Shown here piece after piece: positions 54,381 to 61,695 of a DNA stretch of 64,000 bases. Each line of letters starts with the position of its first letter. Position 1 is the stretch's first letter. A model generated the notes under the pieces. That model searched no databases, was not told where the DNA came from, and worked only from the letters and a program-made list of their open reading frames with translations. Where the stretch lies: NCBI GenBank assembly GCA_024635655.1, contig JAGXIL010000039.1:62001-126000 (forward strand), written 5' to 3'. The stretch comes from Gillisia sp. GTDB taxonomy: Bacteria; Bacteroidota; Bacteroidia; Flavobacteriales; Flavobacteriaceae. Both the position numbers and the translations under genes were made by a program.

Positions 54381-55013
54381 ATGGAAGGTTTAGGAAGGCC
54401 AAAACACAAGGGCTCGGCAACCCTTATGAAGAACCCCTTTTTAGAAAGATTAACCAGAACACACATTTCCCTCCCTCTGATCATATTCACTGTAATCTCT
54501 GCAGTTCTCCTGTATTACGGAATTGTGGAGAAAGGATTTGAGGTGCCTGTAATGATCCTGCTGTTCTTCGGTGGATTCTTCTTTTTCACCTTCATTGAAT
54601 ATCTAATGCACCGATATTTATACCACCTGCCAACTACCAGCCCTAAGCGGGAAAAATTTGTATATACCGTTCACGGGGTGCATCACGATTATCCCAAAGA
54701 CAAATCCCGCCTGGCCATGCCGCCGGTGGTAAGCCTTATTCTGGCGACCATTTTTTTCATAATCTACCGTAGCCTTATGGGTGATTATGCCTTCGGATTT
54801 TTAGCCGGATTCCTCATGGGCTACACGGTTTACCTGGGAGTACATTATTCGGTTCATGCTTTTAAGGTGCCAAATAACAAGTTGAAAGTTTTATGGCATC
54901 ATCACAGCATTCATCACTACCGCGAACCGGATAGGGCCTTTGGAGTTTCTTCTCCTTTTTGGGATATTGTTTTCGGGACTATGCCCAGGAAAGATTTTAA
55001 GGTTAGGAAGTAG
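54381..55013 (+). CDS. Fatty-acid hydroxylase / sterol desaturase family membrane enzyme
   Basis: The 210-residue membrane protein has two helical pairs and the histidine clusters of the di-iron family: HRYLYHLPTTS, HGVHHDYP, GVHYSVHAF and HHHSIHHY. Homologues hydroxylate the acyl chains of sphingolipids or fatty acids at the 2-position, or act on carotenoids; the substrate here is not clear. Start at 54381 taken from the conserved MEGLGRPKHKGS beginning; 54426 (MKNPFLERLTR) is possible. Confidence 0.86.
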   Translation: MEGLGRPKHKGSATLMKNPFLERLTRTHISLPLIIFTVISAVLLYYGIVEKGFEVPVMILLFFGGFFFFTFIEYLMHRYLYHLPTTSPKREKFVYTVHGVHHDYPKDKSRLAMPPVVSLILATIFFIIYRSLMGDYAFGFLAGFLMGYTVYLGVHYSVHAFKVPNNKLKVLWHHHSIHHYREPDRAFGVSSPFWDIVFGTMPRKDFKVRK

Positions 55014-55032
55014 ATTAAATCAGAAAATAAAT

Positions 55033-55071
55033 AGCCACGAATCCGCCTCCCGGCAAGGCAGGTGCACGAAT
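55033..55071. repeat. GCCACGAAT...TGCACGAATG repeat interrupted by another repeat
   Basis: The element known from 9830 and 17188 is split here: GCCACGAAT, then CCGCCTCCCGGCAAGGCAGG, then TGCACGAATG. The inserted 20 bases resemble, in reverse complement, the palindromic repeat at 3655. This is a nested insertion. Confidence 0.65.
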
Positions 55072-55221
55072 GTTTTTTTGGTTTTCATTTTTCTGTTTTC
55101 GGTTATTTTTTTGTGGATCTTAGAGTCTTTCTGCCTTAGTGGCCCTTTTCTCTTTGCGAGATTATTTTCAAATTCTTTACTTTGCGTGAAACCAACTCTG
55201 GGGTAAACTAACCCCGAAAGA

Positions 55222-55245
55222 CTCCCCCTTTGGGGGTTAGGGGGC
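55222..55245. repeat. GC-rich palindromic repeat (DUF559-end family)
   Basis: CTCCCCCTTTGGGGGTTAGG and following bases belong to the family at 5512 and 17249. It stands 2 bases after the stop codon side of the DUF2183 gene. Confidence 0.65.
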
Positions 55246-55246
55246 T

Positions 55247-56281
55247 TTACATAATAAATCCGTTTTCCCGCGCATGATCTTCAGCTTCAGAAGCCGAATC
55301 AACCATAAGTACAGGGATGGTTTCAAAATTATCTACAATACTTTGGATTCGCCTCATCTGCCTTTTGTGGTTCACACTTAATAGGTAGATCGTTTTAATT
55401 CTGTCAGGATATTGTACCGCAATATCTGTATAGATGCTGGCATCGTGCTCCCCACTGTCCCCGATCAAAATAAATTTGAGGTCGGGGTAGGTTTTGAGGA
55501 TGTTGATGATCTCTTTTTGTTTGTGCGGCTTTTCGGGTTTCAGGGTTCGGTCAAAAGGCCCGCGAAAATTCCGAAGCAAAATTGGTCCCTTCGGAAATTT
55601 GTTGAAATCCAGGAAAAGTTTCAGGTATTGATATAAATTCCAGGGACTGTTGCTGAGATAAAAAATAGGATTTTTGTTCTCTCCGTATTTCCCCAAATGT
55701 AGTTTCTGATAAAATTCCGGAGCACCTTTAAGAGGAATTCGACTATAGGCATTGGTTAGCAAGGAATTTTTCAGCAATCTTAATTTGAGGAAAGAAGTGA
55801 CATCGGTATGCAGGATGGTATCGTCAATATCGCTTATTACCCCATATTCCGCTTCTTTTTCCGGAATTAAAAGCTCTCCCTGGAAATGTTTATCCTCAAC
55901 GGTGATTCCCGGCCCCAGCTCCTCTTTAAAATAAATATGCACTTTCACCCAACCTTCTTCATCGGCTTCCTTAGACAGATCTTCAGATACGGTCTCATCA
56001 AACAGAAAAAAACCTTCCCCGCCGGTTTTTGTACTAAGCCGGATCATATCCGGAATATGAAGCTCGATTTCGGCATTCCTTATTTCAAAGCTATCGAACT
56101 GTTTGTATGTATTTTTGATAGTATGGAAAAGCGACTGATCTTCAACGATCTTCAGCGGAATATCATCCAGTGCCCTTCCCAAAACATATAAATGAGATGC
56201 GGTCCCGTAACTTCGATAAGGTGTGATAAGGATATTGTCTATTGAATATTTTCCAAAGATCTTCTTTATACGTTTGAGCAT
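55247..56281 (-). CDS. App1/DUF2183 phosphatidate phosphatase-like protein
   Basis: The 344-residue product has the HAD-like catalytic motif EYGVISDIDDTILHTDV (about 130) with two Asp residues, FYLSNSPWNLY and the late ILIGDSGEHDASIYTDIA. This is the DUF2183/App1 fold, whose founding member in yeast dephosphorylates phosphatidic acid. The substrate in Bacteroidota is not established. No signal peptide. Confidence 0.87.
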   Translation of the reverse strand: MLKRIKKIFGKYSIDNILITPYRSYGTASHLYVLGRALDDIPLKIVEDQSLFHTIKNTYKQFDSFEIRNAEIELHIPDMIRLSTKTGGEGFFLFDETVSEDLSKEADEEGWVKVHIYFKEELGPGITVEDKHFQGELLIPEKEAEYGVISDIDDTILHTDVTSFLKLRLLKNSLLTNAYSRIPLKGAPEFYQKLHLGKYGENKNPIFYLSNSPWNLYQYLKLFLDFNKFPKGPILLRNFRGPFDRTLKPEKPHKQKEIINILKTYPDLKFILIGDSGEHDASIYTDIAVQYPDRIKTIYLLSVNHKRQMRRIQSIVDNFETIPVLMVDSASEAEDHARENGFIM

Positions 56282-56395
56282 TTTAGGACGGGAATTTTAT
56301 TTCACCACGTAAGGTCTGAAATTACAGCAGAAACAACCGATTAGATATAAAAGTTTAAGAATTTTTTAAGAAGAGGAAAATTAAAAAGTAAGCCT

Positions 56396-58867
56396 TTATT
56401 CATTCAAGTTAATTAATGCAGCCTCCATATCCAGCCCCTCTCCCAAAACACCTTTAAAGATGTCATTCATAGTTTCAATTCGCCCGGGCATGGTCTTGAT
56501 CGTAAACTCCTTAAAATCTAATCCGCTCTTCACCTCCTTCCAGAGCAGGGGTGTAGAAACCGTGGCTCCCGGTTTTGGCCGGGCACAATAAGGAGCCGCC
56601 AGGGTTTGGCCTCTTCGGTTCTGAAGAAAATCTAGGTAGATCTTATCTTTCCTTTTTCTCACATTTCGTTCCATGCTCGTGGTTTCGGGAACCAGTTCGT
56701 GAATGAAATAACACAGCAGTTTTGTAAAATCCCTGGCTTCATCATAAGAATATTTTGCACCCAAAGGAAGATAAATGTGCATTCCGCTGGAACCGGAAGT
56801 TTTGCAATAGCCCGTTACATTTGCTTTGTCCAGCACCTCTTTTGCCGCAAGCGCCACCTCGATCACTTCCTCAAAAGTGTTTTTATCTGTAGGATCTATA
56901 TCAATGACCGTAAAATCGGGATTTTCTAAATTCTGGATCCGGGAGCTCCAGGGATTGATCTCAATACAACCCAGGTTGGCCATATAAAGCAGCGTGGCCT
57001 CTTTTTGACACAGCATATACTCTATCTCTTTTTCTGAAGATTTTGAATGAATCCTGGTGGTCTCGATCCAGTCGGGCAGGATACCCTCATTGTCTTTCTG
57101 ATAAAATCCGGGTTTATCAATTCCATTGGGATGCCGGTGCAGATTCTGCGGACGATCAATAAGGTAAGGCAGAATTATTTCGGAAACATTTAAATAATAG
57201 TCGATCAGATCGTATTTCCGCAATCCTGATTCCGGCCAGTAGATCTTTTCCAGGTTGGTGAAGGGAACTTCAATTCCCCCTATCTGAAGGTGCCCTGCTT
57301 TTGAAGAACCGGAACCTGAAGCTGATGATCCGGATGAATCTGTTGTTGAATTTGCAGGTGCATTTTCAATTACTTTTTCGCCGGTAATTTCGGGCACCGC
57401 CTTGTCATTTCTAAGGCCTTTAAAAACAGGGTGCCGCAAGCTGCCGCTCTTGGTCATTTCTGTATAATGAACTTCACAAATAAGTTCAGGCCGCAACCAG
57501 GTAGGTTTCCTGCCTTTCAGGTTTGGCTTTTTAACAAAAGGGCATCCTTTTGTTTCCAGGCTAGAGAATTTTGCCAGCAACTCCTTTTGTTTTGCTGATG
57601 AAAAACCCGACCCGCAGTTACCAATATAGGTGAGTTTATCGTCCTTAAAATGACCCAGAATTAGGGATCCGAAAAGAGAGCCTCCGGTCTTAGAATCGGT
57701 ATAGCCACAAATAATGGCCTCTGTACTTTGAACGGCTTTTATTTTTAGCCATTTGTCACTTCGGTTCCCGGGAGAGTATTTTGAATCGGGTTTTTTCGCT
57801 ATTACCCCTTCCATGCCCGCATCAATGGCACGTTTAAAAAAAGTACTTCCCATGCCCTCTATGTGCTCACAATAATAAGTGTGATAGGTGCCTTCAATGA
57901 CTTCTTCTATTAAGGATTTGCGCTGCAACAGCGGCAGATCGAGCATACTCAGGTCGTTCAGGTACAACATATCAAATACGTAAAAGCGCAATTCTCCAAG
58001 GGTATTTTCATCGTAATTCTGCAGTTTCTGAAAATCGGGAACTCCTTTTTTATCTACAATGACCACTTCCCCGTCCAGGATCACATTATGGGAAATTTGT
58101 TCCAGATCCCGCACCAGGCGGGCAAATTTGGAATTAAAGGAAATGCCGTTACGGGAATACAATTCTACCTCCCCATCTTTAATGTTGGCAATCATTCGGT
58201 AGCCATCCCATTTATATTCATAGATCCAGTTGGGGTCGTTAAAGATCTCTTTGGTGGCCGTTGCCAGCATGGGTTGAATGGCATCTGTAGGCTGAAGGCT
58301 CTTCACCTTGGGTTCAGGCTTTTTCTTTTCGGAAGCTGAAGGGGCAAAATTCTCCGCGTCGTAATCCAGATCTGTAGAAAAATCATCGGTTTTTTTAATC
58401 AGCAACCACTGATTTCCCTTTTCTCCCCTACCGGTTTTGACCAGGGCAAATGTGCCTTTGATCCTTTTTCCGAAAAATTCCAGTTTAAGGTCTCCTTTGA
58501 CCAACTGGTCCAGCATTTCTTTTTTGCTTATTCCTCCTGTGCCCCTGTAGATGCCTTCATCCCAGATCTCCATGACCCCCGCGCCATAATTCCCTTTGGG
58601 AATAGTGCCCTGAAAGGTCAAATACTGAAGCGGATGATCCTCGGTTTGAATAGCAAGCCTTTTATCTTTAGGGTTCATAGAAGGACCCTTTGGCACTGCC
58701 CAGCTCTTAAGGGTTCCCTGCATCTCCAACCGCAGATCGTAATGCAATCTTGTGGCCTGGTGACGCTGAATGACGAATCTAAGTTCCCCGTCCTTACTCG
58801 CAATAGTCCCCTTTGGCTCCGGGGTAGTGTCAAAATCCCTTTTTTTAAAATATTCCTCTAAGCTCAT
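56396..58867 (-). CDS. ligD: Bacterial DNA ligase D (end joining)
   Basis: Multidomain enzyme of non-homologous end joining, 823 residues. Order here: 3'-phosphoesterase (RHQATRLHYDLRLEMQGTL, residues of about 32-50, with the catalytic His/Arg), ATP-dependent ligase (IYEYKWDGYRM with the nucleotide-bound Lys near 219; GMEGVIAKKPDSKYSPGNR; DKWLKIKAV), then the primase-like polymerase (LHRHPNGIDKPGFYQKD, VIDIDPTDKN, SGSSGMHIYLPLGAKYS). A Ser-rich linker lies between ligase and polymerase. The start codon abuts the Ku stop, so both are co-translated. Confidence 0.95.
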   Translation of the reverse strand: MSLEEYFKKRDFDTTPEPKGTIASKDGELRFVIQRHQATRLHYDLRLEMQGTLKSWAVPKGPSMNPKDKRLAIQTEDHPLQYLTFQGTIPKGNYGAGVMEIWDEGIYRGTGGISKKEMLDQLVKGDLKLEFFGKRIKGTFALVKTGRGEKGNQWLLIKKTDDFSTDLDYDAENFAPSASEKKKPEPKVKSLQPTDAIQPMLATATKEIFNDPNWIYEYKWDGYRMIANIKDGEVELYSRNGISFNSKFARLVRDLEQISHNVILDGEVVIVDKKGVPDFQKLQNYDENTLGELRFYVFDMLYLNDLSMLDLPLLQRKSLIEEVIEGTYHTYYCEHIEGMGSTFFKRAIDAGMEGVIAKKPDSKYSPGNRSDKWLKIKAVQSTEAIICGYTDSKTGGSLFGSLILGHFKDDKLTYIGNCGSGFSSAKQKELLAKFSSLETKGCPFVKKPNLKGRKPTWLRPELICEVHYTEMTKSGSLRHPVFKGLRNDKAVPEITGEKVIENAPANSTTDSSGSSASGSGSSKAGHLQIGGIEVPFTNLEKIYWPESGLRKYDLIDYYLNVSEIILPYLIDRPQNLHRHPNGIDKPGFYQKDNEGILPDWIETTRIHSKSSEKEIEYMLCQKEATLLYMANLGCIEINPWSSRIQNLENPDFTVIDIDPTDKNTFEEVIEVALAAKEVLDKANVTGYCKTSGSSGMHIYLPLGAKYSYDEARDFTKLLCYFIHELVPETTSMERNVRKRKDKIYLDFLQNRRGQTLAAPYCARPKPGATVSTPLLWKEVKSGLDFKEFTIKTMPGRIETMNDIFKGVLGEGLDMEAALINLNE

Positions 58868-59641
58868 TTAGGAAGCTTTTCCTTTCTTTTTCTCTAAACT
58901 GGCTTTTAATTGCGCCATAAGATCACTGGCCGGCGTAGGTTTACTCTCAAATTTTTCTGCCAGGGATTTTTTCCCTTTGGCTTTGGATTTAATGATCTTC
59001 ATTAACTGATCATTATACACATCCTTAAATTTATCAAAGCTAAAATCTGTAGTATATTGTTCGATAAGGGAAATGGCCATATCCACCTCTTTCTTGGTCA
59101 CCTTTGCCTCCGGAAGCTTAAGATCTGAAGGATCGCGGATCTCATCGGCAAACCTTATGACGTGTAAAACCAACGCATCTTTGTAAATGCCCACCAGGCT
59201 TAAATGTTCCTTTTGTCGCATAACAAAAGTAGCCACTCCCAGTTTTTTAGTCTTTTTCAGAGCATCCCTTAGAAGATTATAAGATTTCCCTCCTTCTTTT
59301 TGAGGCTCAAGAAAATAGGGTTTTTTAAACAGCACATCGGCAACTTCAGATTCTTTGATAAATTCTTCAATATCTATAGTCTTGCTTTTCTTCATATTGG
59401 CATTCTCAAAATCTTCTTTTTCGAGCACAATGTATTTATCATCCTGCTTAAAGCCTTTGACAATATCTTTCCATTCCACCTCTTCCCCGGTAACTTCATT
59501 TACACGCTTATATCGTATTCGGGCATTATCGTGCTTATCGAGCATATCAAGTTCCAGTTTCCGGTCTTCAGAACCTGAATACATTTTAATAGGTATAGAC
59601 ACTAAACCAAATTGAATTGAACCGTTCCAGATTGATCGCAT
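58868..59641 (-). CDS. ku: Ku end-binding protein
   Basis: Homodimeric ring that binds broken DNA ends and recruits LigD. The 257-residue product starts MRSIWNGSIQFGLVSIPIKM (ATG at 59641), the typical bacterial Ku start, and has VEWKDIVKGFKQDDKYIVLE (pieces) and a basic C-terminus (KSKAKGKKSLAEKF, KKKGKAS). An extension to 59707 is open but does not resemble Ku. Its stop is followed without gap by ligD. Confidence 0.95.
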   Translation of the reverse strand: MRSIWNGSIQFGLVSIPIKMYSGSEDRKLELDMLDKHDNARIRYKRVNEVTGEEVEWKDIVKGFKQDDKYIVLEKEDFENANMKKSKTIDIEEFIKESEVADVLFKKPYFLEPQKEGGKSYNLLRDALKKTKKLGVATFVMRQKEHLSLVGIYKDALVLHVIRFADEIRDPSDLKLPEAKVTKKEVDMAISLIEQYTTDFSFDKFKDVYNDQLMKIIKSKAKGKKSLAEKFESKPTPASDLMAQLKASLEKKKGKAS

Positions 59642-59789
59642 TACTTTGTTTTTTTTAGTTATTGTTCTCTCTTCAAAACCGAAAGCCCGGGACAGTAGCC
59701 CAACCATATATAAAGCTTCAAAAAGAAAGGGGAATTAAATTAGTAAATTTAACTCCCCTCAAGGTGGATTTATTAAAACTTTAGCTTTA

Positions 59790-60038
59790 TCAGGAGTTTC
59801 GAAGCGCTTTAATGAGTTCATCTTTGCTCATTTTGCTTCTGCCTTCAATGCCTACCTGCTTTGCTTTATCGTATATTTCCTGTTTACTTCGTTCTTCATA
59901 TTTATCTGCTTTTCCGCCTTTTTTGCCGGAATTGGGAGTGTTGGCAATCCGGGCGGCCTTGGTTTTGCTCACGCCCTTTTCCCGAAGCTTTTCGTATTGT
60001 TCATCGTTCTTTACCTGTGGTCCGGGATCTTTTGCCAT
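59790..60038 (-). CDS. DUF7218 / Rho-N SAP-like small protein
   Basis: The 82-residue basic product starts MAKDPGPQVKNDEQYEKLRE, has GVSKTKAARIANTPNSGKKG and a C-terminal Rho-N-like fold (DKAKQVGIEGRSKMSKDELI). It lies 148 bases upstream of ku on the same strand, next to an SDR gene. Similar proteins often stand with Ku/LigD in Bacteroidota; a DNA-binding role is inferred. Confidence 0.8.
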   Translation of the reverse strand: MAKDPGPQVKNDEQYEKLREKGVSKTKAARIANTPNSGKKGGKADKYEERSKQEIYDKAKQVGIEGRSKMSKDELIKALRNS

Positions 60039-60072
60039 ATCTGTTGAATTTTAATTATAGGATAATTTACTG

Positions 60073-60927
60073 TTATTTGATTTCTGTAGAGCCGTCCCGC
60101 TCATGTTTTAGGTTCATATTTGTTTCCGGCTCCAGGATCCCTTCTTCCACTTTTTTACCTATTGGCCCCTTGGCTATAGTTATGCCCCCGTCTACCTGGT
60201 ATACGGACCCCGTCAGGTATGAAGCTTCATCTGATGCCAGAAAGAGATAAACATTTGCTACTTCCTCAGTCTTACCCCTTCTGCCCATTAGCGTGGCGTT
60301 GACCATAGTTTTTTCCATTTCCTTGTCCATTCCACTGGTTTCTTTATGTGTCCAGGAAGTATCAATGGGACCGGGAGCTACTACATTTACCCTTATTCCG
60401 TTTTGGGCCTGCTCTGCTGCAACCCCTTTCATGAAAGCGTGCACGAAACCTTTGGTGCCTCCGTATGCTGCCACCTGCGGAATTCCAAGAATAGCAGATT
60501 CAGATCCCGCGGAAACTATACAGCCTTTGGTCTTTTTCATTTCCGGGATCGCCAGTTTGGTCATCAGGAACGTGGTTTGAACATTGTTTTTAAGCAAATT
60601 CACAAATGCTTCGCTTGAGAATTGTTCCAGGGTATTTACTTCCGGAAATACGCCGGCGTTGTTGATGAGGATATCCAGTTTACCCCATTTATCAGTAGCG
60701 GTTTTTATTGCCTGTTGTGCATTTTCCTCACTTGAGATATCTCCTTTGAAGGCAAGGGCCTGTCCGTTGTTTTTCTCTATTTCCCTTACCACATCCTCCA
60801 CGGGATCTTCAGGCATTCCCACAACCAAGACCTGTGCGCCTTCCATGGCAAATTTTAAGCAAATTGCCTCCCCAATTCCTGTTCCTCCTCCTGTTACAAT
60901 CGCGGTCTTTCCTTGCAGTCTTTTCAT
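60073..60927 (-). CDS. SDR family oxidoreductase
   Basis: Classical short-chain dehydrogenase of 284 residues: TAIVTGGGTGIGEAICLKFA (8-27), NNAGVFPEVNTLE, active-site YGGTKGFVHAFM, PGPIDTSW and C-terminal ASYLTGSVYQVDGGITIAKG. The 20-odd residues after that (KVEEGILEPETNMNLKHERD) are an extension. Substrate unknown. Upstream is a long spacer; downstream the DUF7218 gene follows after 34 bases. Confidence 0.9.
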   Translation of the reverse strand: MKRLQGKTAIVTGGGTGIGEAICLKFAMEGAQVLVVGMPEDPVEDVVREIEKNNGQALAFKGDISSEENAQQAIKTATDKWGKLDILINNAGVFPEVNTLEQFSSEAFVNLLKNNVQTTFLMTKLAIPEMKKTKGCIVSAGSESAILGIPQVAAYGGTKGFVHAFMKGVAAEQAQNGIRVNVVAPGPIDTSWTHKETSGMDKEMEKTMVNATLMGRRGKTEEVANVYLFLASDEASYLTGSVYQVDGGITIAKGPIGKKVEEGILEPETNMNLKHERDGSTEIK

Positions 60928-61305
60928 ATTTTTTATTTTTAGCAGCTTTAAATTAAGGATTCTGCTTCTCAGTACCTCATTTCAAAAGTCTGATTATAAC
61001 AAGTTTAATATTATTTAAGCCTATGTTAACGTAGTGGGGATTGGAGAGTGGAGAGTGGAGATTGGAGAGCGGATTCAAAATTTAATTTCTATGAGCTCTC
61101 TGCGGGTAAATTTTCACCGCAAAGTCGCAAAGATTTACGCAAAGTGCGCAGAGGTTTCTTTGAGTCCTCTTCGGATTTTACCTTTGTGTATTCTATGACT
61201 TAACCAAATTATTTTTTCATGTAATTTTAATTAAATCATGCTGCGTATTTCTAAATTAACATAGGATGAATCCCTGTTTACCACGGCAATCTGCGGGAGA
61301 AAAGT

Positions 61306-61347
61306 CCCACCCCGCCCTGCGGGCACCCCTCCCTGGAGAGGATGGTT
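61306..61347 (+). repeat. CCCAC-CCGCCCTGCGGGCACC intergenic repeat, copy 1
   Basis: Reads CCCACCCCGCCCTGCGGGCA then CCCCTCCCTGGAGAGGATGG. The inner CCCTGCGGG is palindromic. Copies at 61434 and, reversed, at 17481. Confidence 0.7.
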
Positions 61348-61433
61348 GAAATTAAAAATTTGGAGTATAAAGGTGGGGGCCCAAGGTTTCCCGCAGAATG
61401 CGCAGAATTGCGCAGAATGAGGACGGGAAAAGG

Positions 61434-61476
61434 CCCACTCCGCCCTGCGGGCACCTCTGCCCGGAGGGGATTGGTT
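61434..61476 (+). repeat. CCCAC-CCGCCCTGCGGGCACC intergenic repeat, copy 2
   Basis: Reads CCCACTCCGCCCTGCGGGCA then CCTCTGCCCGGAGGGGATTGG; same family and orientation as the copy 130 bases upstream. Confidence 0.7.
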
Positions 61477-61634
61477 TAAATAAATTTGTTGGTAAAATTG
61501 GAATTCCAGGACATTTTCTTTGCGATCTTATTTTTTTTCCTTTTTTGCTTTGCGTGAAATTTTCCTTCCTGTTTATAACCACAAAGACTCTAAGGCTCGA
61601 GGAAATCATTTTCCCCAAATTTCATTGTAAAAAC

Positions 61635-61676
61635 AAAAAACCTGAAAAAGAAGTAAACTTCAATTTCAGGTTTTGA
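61635..61676 (-). terminator. Intrinsic terminator of hppA
   Basis: On the minus strand AAAACCTGAAA...TTTCAGGTTTT forms an 11-bp stem with an AT-rich loop followed by T residues, 20 bases after the hppA stop. Confidence 0.75.
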
Positions 61677-61695
61677 GATTGTAAAGAATGATAAT

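Larger units (their letters stand above)
60928..61695. other. Repeat-filled intergenic region
   Basis: No gene was recognised in these 768 bases. They contain a GTGGAGA run (about 61036-61066), GCGCAGAAT direct repeats (about 61391-61419), two copies of the CCCAC-CCGCCCTGCGGGCACC element, and the hppA terminator. Stray ORFs in it are short and without domain. Confidence 0.7.

Noticed and set aside
61352..61676. Short ORFs on both strands in the spacer before hppA
   Set aside because: They run through GC-rich intergenic repeats and a terminator and have no domain.
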